From Bradyrhizobium sp. Arg816 (GTDB taxonomy: Bacteria; Pseudomonadota; Alphaproteobacteria; Rhizobiales; Xanthobacteraceae), in the NCBI RefSeq assembly GCF_029989365.1, contig NZ_JAPRAQ010000005.1, forward strand, positions 186,001-250,000: 64,000 nt of DNA, given 5' to 3'. A program made the translations under genes and the position numbers. Shown in pieces: positions 43,796-52,229 of this stretch. Each line of letters starts with the position of its first letter. The stretch's first letter is position 1. The notes under the pieces were generated by a model. The model was not told the DNA's origin and searched no databases. It saw only the letters and a program-made list of their open reading frames with translations.

Positions 43796-46609
43796 TCATT
43801 CTCTGCGGATTAGCCCGGTGACGCCGACAACAAACAAGGTCGTGAAAAACCATCCGACCAATATGTGAATTGGAAGGTAGTACCGGGCGAATTTTCCCGG
43901 GTTCGTCTTGCTGTTTGGCGTCCAATAATCTTTCTGTTGCAAATTGACAATCGGCAGGAGGACGTCGGCGGAATAGAGTATCTTGTCAAACGGCGGATAG
44001 GTTTTCTGACTGTCTTGAAATGCTGTAGAATCCTTCGACCTTATGAGGTCGTCGGCCGTCAAATCGAACATCCACGCACCAAACCCGACGAAAACAGCAA
44101 TCCATAACGCCGCGAGCCAGGGCCGGTAGCCGTGTCCGCATGCGACTTCCATCAGAATATTGCCAAGCCAAGAGGGAGAGCCCAATCCCAAAAATTTGCG
44201 CGCCTCGCGATGTCGATGGATCGCAATCATTCTTGCGTCTCTGTCGTAGCCGGCGCGCCGCAACACCGCTACCAAGGTCATGAAGGGCTGCGGATTGAAC
44301 TCGTCTTCGGCCTTTGTCTCAGCATTGCGGAATCGGAATAGCCATCTTAGGCGTCGTTGCCACGTTGGTGCTTTCGGCTCTGAGCACCTCAGCCACGCAA
44401 GGCGCTTGCGCCACTTGGTCGGGGCGTTGCCGCTCAGCAGGCTGTATTCAAAGCCGTTCAGCGACAAGGCTCCGGGTCGGCCAGGCCAGTCAGTACCCCC
44501 GTCGTTAAAGGCGAGCACTTTAGCGTTGGAGAGTGAAAACTTGCCTTCACCACACTGGAAGTTTTCAAGAACAAAGGCGCCAGACACAGCCAGCCGGTTG
44601 AATGAAAGGGCTTGGTTTCCACTTTGTAGTGCTTCATTGATGTGGACGCTGCCAGCAACGGCTGTTGCCGTCATGATAACTCCGCCGTTGACCTGTGCGC
44701 AGCGCACGTCTGACGATGCTCCGGTGGAGCGATCTGGCCGGATGAATAGGTCGCCGCCGATCTTCGAGCGCTCCAAGTCAAGGGCAATCGCGGTGGGGTT
44801 GTCGATTGTGCTGCCGGAAAGGTTCACGCTGCGGCGAATTTGCGCATCTTTCAGCAGAACCGGTCCTGTCACCTGCGAGCGTACCAAGAGCAAGAAGTCG
44901 CCGACCTGCACACCGTCCGCGGCAATGGCCGCTGGCGCGGCCGATGGAAAATTGGCGCCCTTGACCGACGCATCACGGATCTGGAGCGCGCCACCGACCG
45001 ACGCATTCCACAAGACAATTGTGCCCGTGATCGCGTTACGCGTTCCTTCAGATGGAATCATGAAAAAGTCACCACCAACTTTTGCGCGTTCCAGGTTGAG
45101 CGCTGGCAGATTAACTGTCGTGAGCACTGCACCACTTAGGTTAAGATTTGCGCCGATAGTGGCGTTTCGCAGCATCAGCGTGCCTTCCACCCTCGCTCGT
45201 TCGAAAGACAACGCGCCTGCTACCCTCAGGCCGTCGGCAGCGATAGCAACTGGCCCGGGCATAGGGAAGTTGGCGCCCTTGACCGACGCATCACGGATCT
45301 GGAGCGCGCCACCAATCGACGCATTCCACAGAACGATTGTGCCCGTGATCGCGTTACGCGTCCCCTCTGAGGGGGTCATAAAAAAGTCGCCCCCAATTTT
45401 TGCTCGCGCTAAGTTAATCGCCGGCCCGTTAGAGTTCGATAGCGATGCACCACCCAAATTGAAATTAGCGCCTATAATCACATTTCGCAGAAGCGATGCG
45501 CCTTCAATGGTCGTGCGTTCGAAAGATACAAAGCCCCCAACCTGCATGCCGTCAGCGACAATCGCTGCGGGCTCGGCTGCGGGAAAATTGGCGGCGTTGA
45601 TCGATGCTTCACGTATTTGGAATGCGCCGCCGATCGATGCGTTCCATAAGACGATCGAGCCCTGCACCGTGTTACGTGTTTGGTCGGTTGGGAGCATTAA
45701 AAGATCGCCACCAATCTTTACTCGTTCCAAATTGATAACAGGTCCATTCGAGTTCGAAAGGCTCGAGCCGCTCAGGTTGAGGTTGGCGCCGATCATCGCA
45801 CTTCGCAGTAGCAGCGTGCCATCGACCGTCGCGCGGTCGAAGGATAGGAAGCCCTCGATTTGTGCGCCTTCAGCCGTGCAGGCCAACCCCATCTTTGCCT
45901 CGAACTTGGCGCGCGCGAATGTGCAAAAACCCCCAATCTTCGCAGCGTTCAGACGAAGCGCCGGGCCATCATCGTTGCGGAATATACCCTCGATGCCGTC
46001 GATGGCCGACGCGATTTGCGCCCCTTCGAGTGAAATTTGTGCGTTGCTTGTAAAACCATCACGTAGATAAATCGAACCACCGACGTTTACGCGGTCGGCG
46101 AGGATGCGGCTGTTGGCGCTCAATTTTGATCGGCGTAGGTCAATATCGCGACTGACGGATGCGCTGCTAAGGTCCAACGGCCCGTCGAGCTGACACTCGC
46201 GCATAAGAAGACTTCCGTCGAACTCTGCATAACGAGCATTTATCCCGACAACGTTGCATTCCCGGAATGAAGTCGACGACATCCTTGCATCGGTGCAATC
46301 AAGGGCATGAGAGAAGACGCATTTCACGAAGGAAATGGGTCTGGTGACGCTCGCAGCGCGTAGGTCGACCCTGCCAGAAATGCGCGCGCCAAGTATCTCT
46401 AGAGGTTGATTGGCGAGATCGGCACCCTCAAGGAGGATATCGCGGAGCAGGCGAGCATCGACGGTACGCTGCGAATCCCATTCCGAGCTCTTTTCGATGG
46501 TGTCGGCATTGATGTCAGGAGAGAAATTGCAAGCCGTTCGGTGCTTAAGTGCCTCCAGAAGCTTCTGTTTGACCCTTTCTTGCGAGTCTTGCTCGTCGGA
46601 GGATGACAT
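43796..46609 (-). CDS. Beta-solenoid repeat membrane protein
   Basis: 937 residues from MSSSDEQDS (GAGGAGC upstream of ATG 46609). ~60-740 is made of short strand repeats (I.GNL.L..A.I.G.L.L) like pentapeptide-type right-handed beta-solenoids. The C-terminus has two transmembrane helices (WLAALWIAVFVGFGAWMF and LPIHILVGWFFTTLFVVGV) either side of a ~60-residue loop. Similar proteins are usually labelled membrane-associated and have no known activity. Inside the solenoid a 106-residue unit is repeated about three times. It is the first unit of the leftward accessory genes that end at 34.6 kb. Confidence 0.75.
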   Translation of the reverse strand: MSSSDEQDSQERVKQKLLEALKHRTACNFSPDINADTIEKSSEWDSQRTVDARLLRDILLEGADLANQPLEILGARISGRVDLRAASVTRPISFVKCVFSHALDCTDARMSSTSFRECNVVGINARYAEFDGSLLMRECQLDGPLDLSSASVSRDIDLRRSKLSANSRILADRVNVGGSIYLRDGFTSNAQISLEGAQIASAIDGIEGIFRNDDGPALRLNAAKIGGFCTFARAKFEAKMGLACTAEGAQIEGFLSFDRATVDGTLLLRSAMIGANLNLSGSSLSNSNGPVINLERVKIGGDLLMLPTDQTRNTVQGSIVLWNASIGGAFQIREASINAANFPAAEPAAIVADGMQVGGFVSFERTTIEGASLLRNVIIGANFNLGGASLSNSNGPAINLARAKIGGDFFMTPSEGTRNAITGTIVLWNASIGGALQIRDASVKGANFPMPGPVAIAADGLRVAGALSFERARVEGTLMLRNATIGANLNLSGAVLTTVNLPALNLERAKVGGDFFMIPSEGTRNAITGTIVLWNASVGGALQIRDASVKGANFPSAAPAAIAADGVQVGDFLLLVRSQVTGPVLLKDAQIRRSVNLSGSTIDNPTAIALDLERSKIGGDLFIRPDRSTGASSDVRCAQVNGGVIMTATAVAGSVHINEALQSGNQALSFNRLAVSGAFVLENFQCGEGKFSLSNAKVLAFNDGGTDWPGRPGALSLNGFEYSLLSGNAPTKWRKRLAWLRCSEPKAPTWQRRLRWLFRFRNAETKAEDEFNPQPFMTLVAVLRRAGYDRDARMIAIHRHREARKFLGLGSPSWLGNILMEVACGHGYRPWLAALWIAVFVGFGAWMFDLTADDLIRSKDSTAFQDSQKTYPPFDKILYSADVLLPIVNLQQKDYWTPNSKTNPGKFARYYLPIHILVGWFFTTLFVVGVTGLIRRE
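44980..45980 (-). repeat. 318-bp in-frame tandem repeat in the solenoid gene
   Basis: The segment encoding IVLWNASIGGALQIRDAS recurs with a period of 106 codons (copies near 45010, 45330 and 45650). The two left copies are almost identical in DNA, which indicates recent expansion. Confidence 0.75.
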
Positions 46610-46890
46610 CTTGAGCTCCTCAGCAAACCAGGGGGGCGTACCATCAAGAGTTGTGTCAAAAGTACATCTGAGTCTTGAGTTGTCAACGCCAACTAAGCGG
46701 TAAAACGCCAAGTGAGCGAATTGATAGCGATCCGGCCAATGTTGGAAGAGCACGCAACGCGCGCCGTCCGCTGATTGAACCTGGAGAGGCCGCGTTGTCT
46801 CAGGTACCGCTTCTGCGAGCTTACGACGCGCACCAACTCCGTCCCGTGGTGCGAGAGCGAGTCTTAGACTGACAGGGTTTCATTCGAGAC

Positions 46891-47012
46891 GGAGATAGTT
46901 GGCGAAATAATAAGGGAATTGCCGAAATGGAGTCAGTCCGGGACTGATAAGGAAAACAGCGAGACGGAGTCAGTTGGCAAACTGATAAGGAAATAGCTGA
47001 AAGCTTATCAGT
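46891..47012. repeat. Site 6 with tandem GGAGTCAGT-ACTGATAAGG units
   Basis: Three tandem units 37-38 bp apart (starts 46891 degenerate, 46929, 46966), each GGAGTCAGT, 5-6 bp, ACTGATAAGG. The last continues into a full 32-bp site at 46981-47012 (arms ACTGATAAGGAAA/AAAGCTTATCAGT, centre TAGCTG). It lies upstream of the solenoid gene. The 46610-47310 gap holds no gene. Confidence 0.85.
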
Positions 47013-47310
47013 CTGTGCGAAAAGACTCGCTGCCAGACAGGATTGAACTGAGTCAACAACCCCGATGGACGCTGATTTTATTGAGCTTTTCGGTCCGGCG
47101 AATAGTTTTTGTGTGGCACTCTTGAGGGGCGCGGCGCGACCATGATTACCACATTCGGCGTGAGTTAGCCACGTCGGCGATGCCTTTGTTAATCCTCCTT
47201 TGGCCGACCGACGAGCCGTTCCTCGGCGCGTGGGAAAACCAGTCTTGTCCTATCAGAAGAGACGCTCGGGCGCTCTAGAGTGCGTTCCGGAGCAACCAGA
47301 CGAGACAGTA

Positions 47311-47440
47311 TGGCAAATCGTTTTCATCACCGGCAGCGGGGACGGTCTCGGCCTGGCAGCGGCCCAGCCGCTCCTTCGACAGGGACACGCGGTGCACGCT
47401 CGTTCGGACGACGCGCCACAGCGTCGGGTGCGGACAAGCG
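47311..47440 (+). pseudogene. Short-chain dehydrogenase N-terminal fragment
   Basis: WQIVFITGSGDGLGLAAAQP, then LLRQGHAVHARS, is the glycine-rich NAD-binding start of an SDR enzyme, in a frame that is shifted relative to the ATG at 47311. The rest of the gene is absent. Remnant. Confidence 0.6.
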
Positions 47441-47585
47441 GCGGTCAAACGTCACGAAGGTGAAGTCCGGACTGCCCTCATAACCGGACCACCCGCAGAC
47501 GCCTAAGTTGGTCGGCTTGGGGCCGACAGCCGACTTGAATATGAAACGCGGGGGTCGCCCCCGACGCATCGCAGATCTAATTTCT

Positions 47586-47774
47586 TCAGCCTTGCCTCAC
47601 GTTTTTCGCGCTCGCGGGCTGCGCTTCCCCTTCTAATTGACGGAGTCGTTCGATTTGCGCTCTGAAGTTCTCAGGTAGCTCTCGATCTTCTTCAAATGAC
47701 TTTCGCAGTCTTTCGCCAATCTTTTTAGCGATTGCGCGGCTGTGCGACGAGTCAATGGCAATGGAGTTTCGCAT
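47586..47774 (-). CDS. Small NepR-like protein
   Basis: 62 residues from MRNSIAID; GGAG lies 9 nt upstream. SRAIAKKIGERLRKSFEED, then RELPENFRAQIERLRQLE, resembles the helix-Pro-helix core of NepR-type anti-sigma factors (I...LR..Y.....P..F..L...L), but no sigma factor, phyR or kinase gene is near. The frame is open further upstream to 47936. Resemblance is by eye. Confidence 0.45.
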   Translation of the reverse strand: MRNSIAIDSSHSRAIAKKIGERLRKSFEEDRELPENFRAQIERLRQLEGEAQPASAKNVRQG

Positions 47775-47922
47775 AACGGCGTTCTCCGGTCCTTGGCAAA
47801 GCCAATGAACCCCGGCCAACATCGATGGGGCGCTTAGTTCTATCCGGCTCGCCAGATCAAACGGAGACCCCAAAACCAGCGAGCGACTGTCGGTGAAAAC
47901 CGAAAGTCGCGGCGGGCCACTT

Positions 47923-47974
47923 CCGCTTTGGGTCATTCGCGTCGATTTGACCGGCCGCCAATCACTTCCGGTCT
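47923..47974. repeat. Dispersed CCGCTTTGGGTCA repeat, copy 2
   Basis: CCGCTTTGGGTCA, then GCGTC, then CACTTCCGGTC, as at 34356-34400. Confidence 0.5.
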
Positions 47975-48020
47975 TCCCCGATCAACGGACATTGTCAGAG
48001 TCCTACGTCATGTCTCAAAA

Positions 48021-48180
48021 GGGCCGATTGTGTTGCAAAAGTCGTTTTACAGGAGATGTCAAAAATTCTAAGGGCCGCTGGCGCGTTCTTCGTATAATGA
48101 TCCGAGGGACCTCATCGCCTTGCGTAAAATTCATGGGCGACTTCGGTAGCGCGACTGAGGCTATGCGAATCATCGACCTC
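48021..48180. mobile_element. MITE family 2, truncated copy
   Basis: GGGCCGATTGTGTTGCAAAA at the left end matches the terminus of the 226-bp element at 51264. About 120 bp of internal similarity follows (AAAATTCT..GGGCCGCTG.GCGTT, GAGGGACC.CAT.CGC). No right terminal repeat is present, so the copy is truncated. Confidence 0.55.
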
Positions 48181-48257
48181 TTTGCGCTTCGGCCATAAGC
48201 CGACGTGACGTGCGCCAATGCACGGCCTGCCGTGCAAGTCGCGTCCATTGCCATCAT

Positions 48258-48434
48258 TCATACTGCCGCCTTGAGCGCATTTGGTACGGTGAAGCGATTG
48301 GCGGTGAATGCCTTTAGCAGATCACGAGGTCGGCTTTTGTACCAAGGCTCTTGACCCGCAAATCGATGATCCTCCTCATACGCGACTGGAGCCCCTTCAA
48401 AGCGCGGCTGAGCCCAACCTGAGCGCCAGAAGTT
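48258..48434 (-). pseudogene. C-terminal fragment of an unrecognised protein
   Basis: A ~58-residue open frame to a stop at 48258 with convincing protein character (NFWRSGWAQPRFEGAPVAYE, EDHRFAGQEPWYKSRPRDL, KAFTANRFTVPNALKAAV) but no start or upstream part. Remnant; family not recognised. Confidence 0.45.
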
Positions 48435-48629
48435 GTTTGACCTTGACGTAGATCAACGGTGGCAGAACTGGAGCGTTCTCTTGATGCACTTCGATCTTAG
48501 CTTATCAGCCAAGGCGCTGCCGTCCATGTCCGCTAGGATCACAAGCCGACCTAGGAAGTGCCCACTATCACCGAAAACGAAAGAAGAAACCCCTTCACCC
48601 CGGAGAAGTCAGGACAACCGAGAGCAGCT

Positions 48630-48968
48630 ATGAAGGCGACCGCGCAAATGCTGTTTGTACTTGGGATGTTTCTTGCTCCTGTCGAGGTGAACGCTTCCTC
48701 GTGCTCGTCCTATTACATTTCGGAAATCACTCTTGTATCGCCGGGTGACAACGAGGCGGGGCGCGTACAGACTTTTGTTGGATTTGGAGCGTCGAAGGAA
48801 GAAGCCGAAAAGAACGCCCTGGGGTCTTGCTCGCACATCCAGCTTGACCTCGAAACATGCCTAGCCTCAGACCGTGTGCTGGATCGTAACGCCCCTTCGG
48901 ATGACGCTAAAACCTCGCTTCATAAGAAGTACTCGAAGGCGGTCAAGCGCATCACTGGCTGCGATTAG
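48630..48968 (+). CDS. Small secreted Cys-containing protein
   Basis: 112 residues from MKATAQML. Signal peptide ~1-21 (FVLGMFLAPVEVNA), then four or more Cys (SSCSSYY, LGSCSH, LETCLAS, ITGCD) and a repeat-free mature part. Likely periplasmic and disulfide-bonded. No family recognised. Confidence 0.6.
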   Translation: MKATAQMLFVLGMFLAPVEVNASSCSSYYISEITLVSPGDNEAGRVQTFVGFGASKEEAEKNALGSCSHIQLDLETCLASDRVLDRNAPSDDAKTSLHKKYSKAVKRITGCD

Positions 48969-49053
48969 CGCGACCCTCAGCTTCGGGTTGGGTCAGAAGC
49001 GGAAGTCGCGCAATTGGGGTTAGTGGTCGGCAAGTCGCCAAGGGCCGTAATTT

Positions 49054-49542
49054 TCACGGCTTCCCTTGTTCTCCTGCAATGGCCGCGATCATCTGCATGA
49101 CATCATCGACATTCTCTCGCACGCCTTGAACTTTCCCACTCGCAAAGCCGAGTTCAGCGTTTGCACCCGGAATTTGTGTGTCGAACCTAACGGAGGTTAC
49201 TTGTGATACGTTAATGTGGATCAGCTCGCCGTTAAGTTCAGTCAATTTGATCCAAGACATTTCGCCACGGTGCGATGCTTTGACCAACTGCATGACCTCA
49301 TCGACATTCTCCTTCACCCCCTGAGCTTTGCCACTCGCCAAACCGAGTTCAGTGTTGGCACCGGAAATGTGTGTGTCAGATCTGATGAAGGTTACTTGCG
49401 CCACGTTGATATGAACCGACTTCCCGTTGGGTTCGGTCAATTTGAGAGAGCCGAGCCGAAAAGTTCTTGGCTCCTGCGCGCGGGCCGAGCGCGACCACGC
49501 CGCAGCGCCGCCGATTAACCCGAGAAAATCCCGTCGTCGCAT
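49054..49542 (-). CDS. Tat-exported protein with two FlbD-like repeats
   Basis: 162 residues. The N-terminus MRRRDFLGLIGGAAAW...ARAQ is a Tat/lipobox-like signal of the type found on Bradyrhizobium ABC binding proteins. It is followed by two copies of a ~55-residue domain (LTEPNGKSVHINVAQVTFIR...GVKENVDEVMQLV and LTELNGELIHINVSQVTSVR...GVRENVDDVMQMI). The domain resembles FlbD (LT.LNG....N...I..I...V.ESVDEV). A signal peptide joined to a duplicated cytoplasmic-type domain is an unusual mosaic. Confidence 0.65.
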   Translation of the reverse strand: MRRRDFLGLIGGAAAWSRSARAQEPRTFRLGSLKLTEPNGKSVHINVAQVTFIRSDTHISGANTELGLASGKAQGVKENVDEVMQLVKASHRGEMSWIKLTELNGELIHINVSQVTSVRFDTQIPGANAELGFASGKVQGVRENVDDVMQMIAAIAGEQGKP

Positions 49543-49641
49543 CTCACGCCTCGCGATTAGGATGCGATAGTGTAGCTGTCCAGACCCGCCGCTTGGAATA
49601 AAATATATTTGGAGATACCGACTTCATGTCCGCTTTGGGTC

Positions 49642-49716
49642 TTGGCTGTGTAAAAACGCCAAAACGCTTGATGGCGTAGAAGCCGCGTTTCGATCTCTCG
49701 CGTTTTTACACAGCCA
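49642..49716. mobile_element. MITE family 1, 75-bp copy
   Basis: Terminal inverted repeats TGGCTGTGTAAAAACGC and GCGTTTTTACACAGCCA. It is flanked by GGGTC on both sides (49637-49641, 49717-49721), a probable target duplication inside a CCGCTTTGGGTC dispersed repeat. It carries no gene. Confidence 0.75.
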
Positions 49717-49927
49717 GGGTCACAAGTGGCTGTCCGGCCGTACCCGACCTTGGTCCGCTGACGGCCAAGAAGCCGACAACACGGCGATTGAGACAGAGGT
49801 CAGCGATGGGCCATAACCGGACTCGTGCAGCGCAGTGTAAGAGCACGTCCTACTCGATAACCTTCGTCGGCGATGGCGAGGTAGCGAAGGCGGCACGTCG
49901 AGCCCAAACGCGCACGCAGAGATCAAC

Positions 49928-50924
49928 TCACATCAACCTACGGCGCCTCAGCCATAGTGCTGTGCCCACCACGGTCAGGGTCGGGATCACAAGCCCCAAC
50001 CCAATAAATGCTGTCTTACTTCCTTCCAATGCGGTTAGCCATCCAAAGTTCATTCCAAAAAACCCAGTTATAAAGGTAATAGGCAAGAAAATTATAGAGA
50101 CAGCGGTGAGGCGGTTGATCTGCTCGGCCTGTCGCTGGGCGATCGCGGTCGCATAACCATTTACAATATCAGCGCCCCAGTGCGTACGTTCCTGAAGCCG
50201 CTGTTCAAGATGTTCGACCTGCTCAGCATAATCGTTCAGCTCGGTCGCCGCGCGCTGGTCAATACCTTGCAGTGCCTCGATGCCGATAATACCCGTACGG
50301 ACCGCGCTGCTGTAGCGATCAACGTCCAACCAGACGGCCTGAAGGCGCTGCAATTTTTCTGCAAGACTTGAAAACTCGATCGACTGGGGTTCGCGCTGAA
50401 TTTGCGTCCGCAGCTCCCAGATTCGGCCGTCGATCTCGCTGATCGCACTATGAAGCGTGCTTAATAAGAATTGGAGCAGAATTGCCGCCGCAGCTAGAGG
50501 ACTTTCTTCCAGTTTCGCTGCGCGCTCGGCGAAATGCTTGTGAATTTCGTCGAGCACTGAAGGATCGCCGTTCCATAGGGTCAAAATGCACTTTTTCGAA
50601 CCCAAGATGTGGACCTCTATGAAGCTTCTCCCGGAGCGCTCGGCCAGCCATGACACTGCGAGCAGCCGTTGCGGACTGATCACCAAGCTTCCAACTTGTC
50701 CGAAGCGCTGCCCCCAAACGATATCTGCAGGATCGAATCCAAGTTCGCCAAGAAACTTCGCGCGGCCGACTTCGCTGCCTCCGACCATGTCTAACCAGAA
50801 GAAATTTGCCGCCAGCGATTAACGCACGCAGATCAAACTCGGTCGCCACGCTTCGGACGCCATCCGAGGCGATAGCGGTAATGGTCGGGTTCGTCGCCGC
50901 CGGAACCGTCGTTTCAAGGTTCAT
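49928..50924 (-). pseudogene. CorA-family transporter gene with a frameshift
   Basis: The C-terminal 286 codons (49928-50788) encode a CorA-like protein with the GMN signature (GFFGMNFGW) between two C-terminal transmembrane helices. The N-terminus lies in another frame from ATG 50924 (MNLETTV..ASDGVRSVATEF, DLRALIAGGKF). The frames join if one T is removed in AAATTT at ~50802-50807, giving GGKFFWLDMVGGSEVGRAKF, which is a natural CorA sequence. Either a decayed gene or a sequencing indel. Function if intact: divalent cation transport. Confidence 0.75.
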
Positions 50925-51263
50925 CTTCGGCACCACACACTAAGAGTTTAGGCCCTGAGAAGGGCTGGTCATGGAGAGCATTTTGCATCCGGCGATCAGG
51001 TGGAATCTTTCGCAGCGCGGATTCGGGAGAGGGCCGGGGTTGAGCGAGACGCGTGCACAGGCGCACCACTCCCGCGCCGCATGAGCCCTCTATCCGGAGC
51101 ACAGACTACCATATCGTCAAAAAGGGGTGTGTCGTGCATCGCAGCAAAAATAGGTCGCCCATGTCTCAGATGGGTCAAAGGCTGCCCTCGTTAGGCAGCG
51201 TTACCTTGGTCGGCTCACCTCTCGGAAGCGGACATCGCCGGGCTCTGGGTCGAGGTCAGCCAC
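50925..51263. other. Intergenic, no gene supported
   Basis: Contains short unremarkable open frames only. Confidence 0.45.
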
Positions 51264-51490
51264 GGGCCGATATTGTTGCAAAAGTCTTTTTGAGGTGGCG
51301 AACGAAAATTCTTGGAGCCGCTGAAGCGTTTTACGCTTGGCGACGTGAGGGACCATATCGCTTTATCCAAATCGACCACGGGCCTTCGTAGTGGCGTTGA
51401 AAAGCGACGCAGGGGCAGAGAAGTCCAAAGATCAACTTTCGCGAGATTTTCCACGACCCTCGATTTTCGACTTTTGCAACACAATCGGCC
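51264..51490. mobile_element. MITE family 2, full-length copy
   Basis: About 226 bp with imperfect terminal inverted repeats: GGCCGATATTGTTGCAAAA at the left and TTTTGCAACACAATCGGCC at the right. No transposase. It shares its left end and interior with the truncated copy at 48021. Confidence 0.7.
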
Positions 51491-51626
51491 AAAAGCAGGC
51501 GTCGGCGAACGAATGTCTGCAGCGGCAGGAGGTCGCGACGGGAGCCTCCAGACGCAAGGCAGTTATGGTTTCCCTTCGTATGTACCCCGACAAGTGGCCC
51601 ATTGCACGAAGCGGCCTGGACGGGCT

Positions 51627-51872
51627 TCAGGGAATGATCACCCCAACGAAATGGGTTTCGCAGACCCACTTTTTCTCCGGCTCCATGTACAACTCTGCTG
51701 GGCTGGAGCACCTGGGCTCGGCGCGCATGATCATCGTCATATTCGCCCCATCGCGCCGTGCATAGGTCAAGCAGCTTTTGCAGGCATAGACGTTCGGATG
51801 TCGATGCCGTTCAAGCTCTTCCCACACATGCTCCAACTCCGAGCACCTCTCGCTGAAATCATCTTTGGTCAT
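51627..51872 (-). CDS. Small hypothetical protein
   Basis: 81 residues from MTKDDFSERC; TTGAGGATGCT precedes ATG 51872. Mostly charged, with four Cys (SERCSEL, YACKSC, PRCSS, VCETH) that could form a small metal site. No family recognised. Confidence 0.5.
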   Translation of the reverse strand: MTKDDFSERCSELEHVWEELERHRHPNVYACKSCLTYARRDGANMTMIMRAEPRCSSPAELYMEPEKKWVCETHFVGVIIP

Positions 51873-52229
51873 AGCATCCTCCCCAATGCTCAAATGGCCT
51901 GAAACCGCTCCACGGCTACACAATTCGCTTGCCAGCTCGCCCCAAACGCACGCCGATCGACAGACTCGCCATGCGATTCGAGCAATTCGTGGCTCTGGCG
52001 GGATGGCTGCGCGTTACCGCAGCGGCTATCTCGTTTCCCGGCGGCGTGGAGCGCTTTCTCACGCAGAATACCTTGGCGACGGGGCAACGCCTTCATCTGG
52101 AATTGGCCCCAATAGTCCTACGCGCGACTGCGCGGTGAGCCGTATCAAACGACAGATCGTCTCTCTCTTGACAACCCTTGGCGCCAGACGTTCGCTAGGT
52201 CTTATTAAAGGTCGATTGACGCGTGCGCG
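51873..52229. other. Intergenic, no gene supported
   Basis: Nothing repeated or structured stands out between the leftward 81-residue gene and the rightward hydrolase-like gene. Confidence 0.45.

Noticed and set aside
44280..46070. Long rightward open frame (596 codons) opposite the solenoid gene
   Set aside because: Antisense shadow; the leftward frame has a signature repeat structure, TM helices and a good ribosome site.
46891..47012. CRISPR array
   Set aside because: Only three ~26-bp units with ~11-bp gaps and a palindromic end; no cas genes anywhere in the window.
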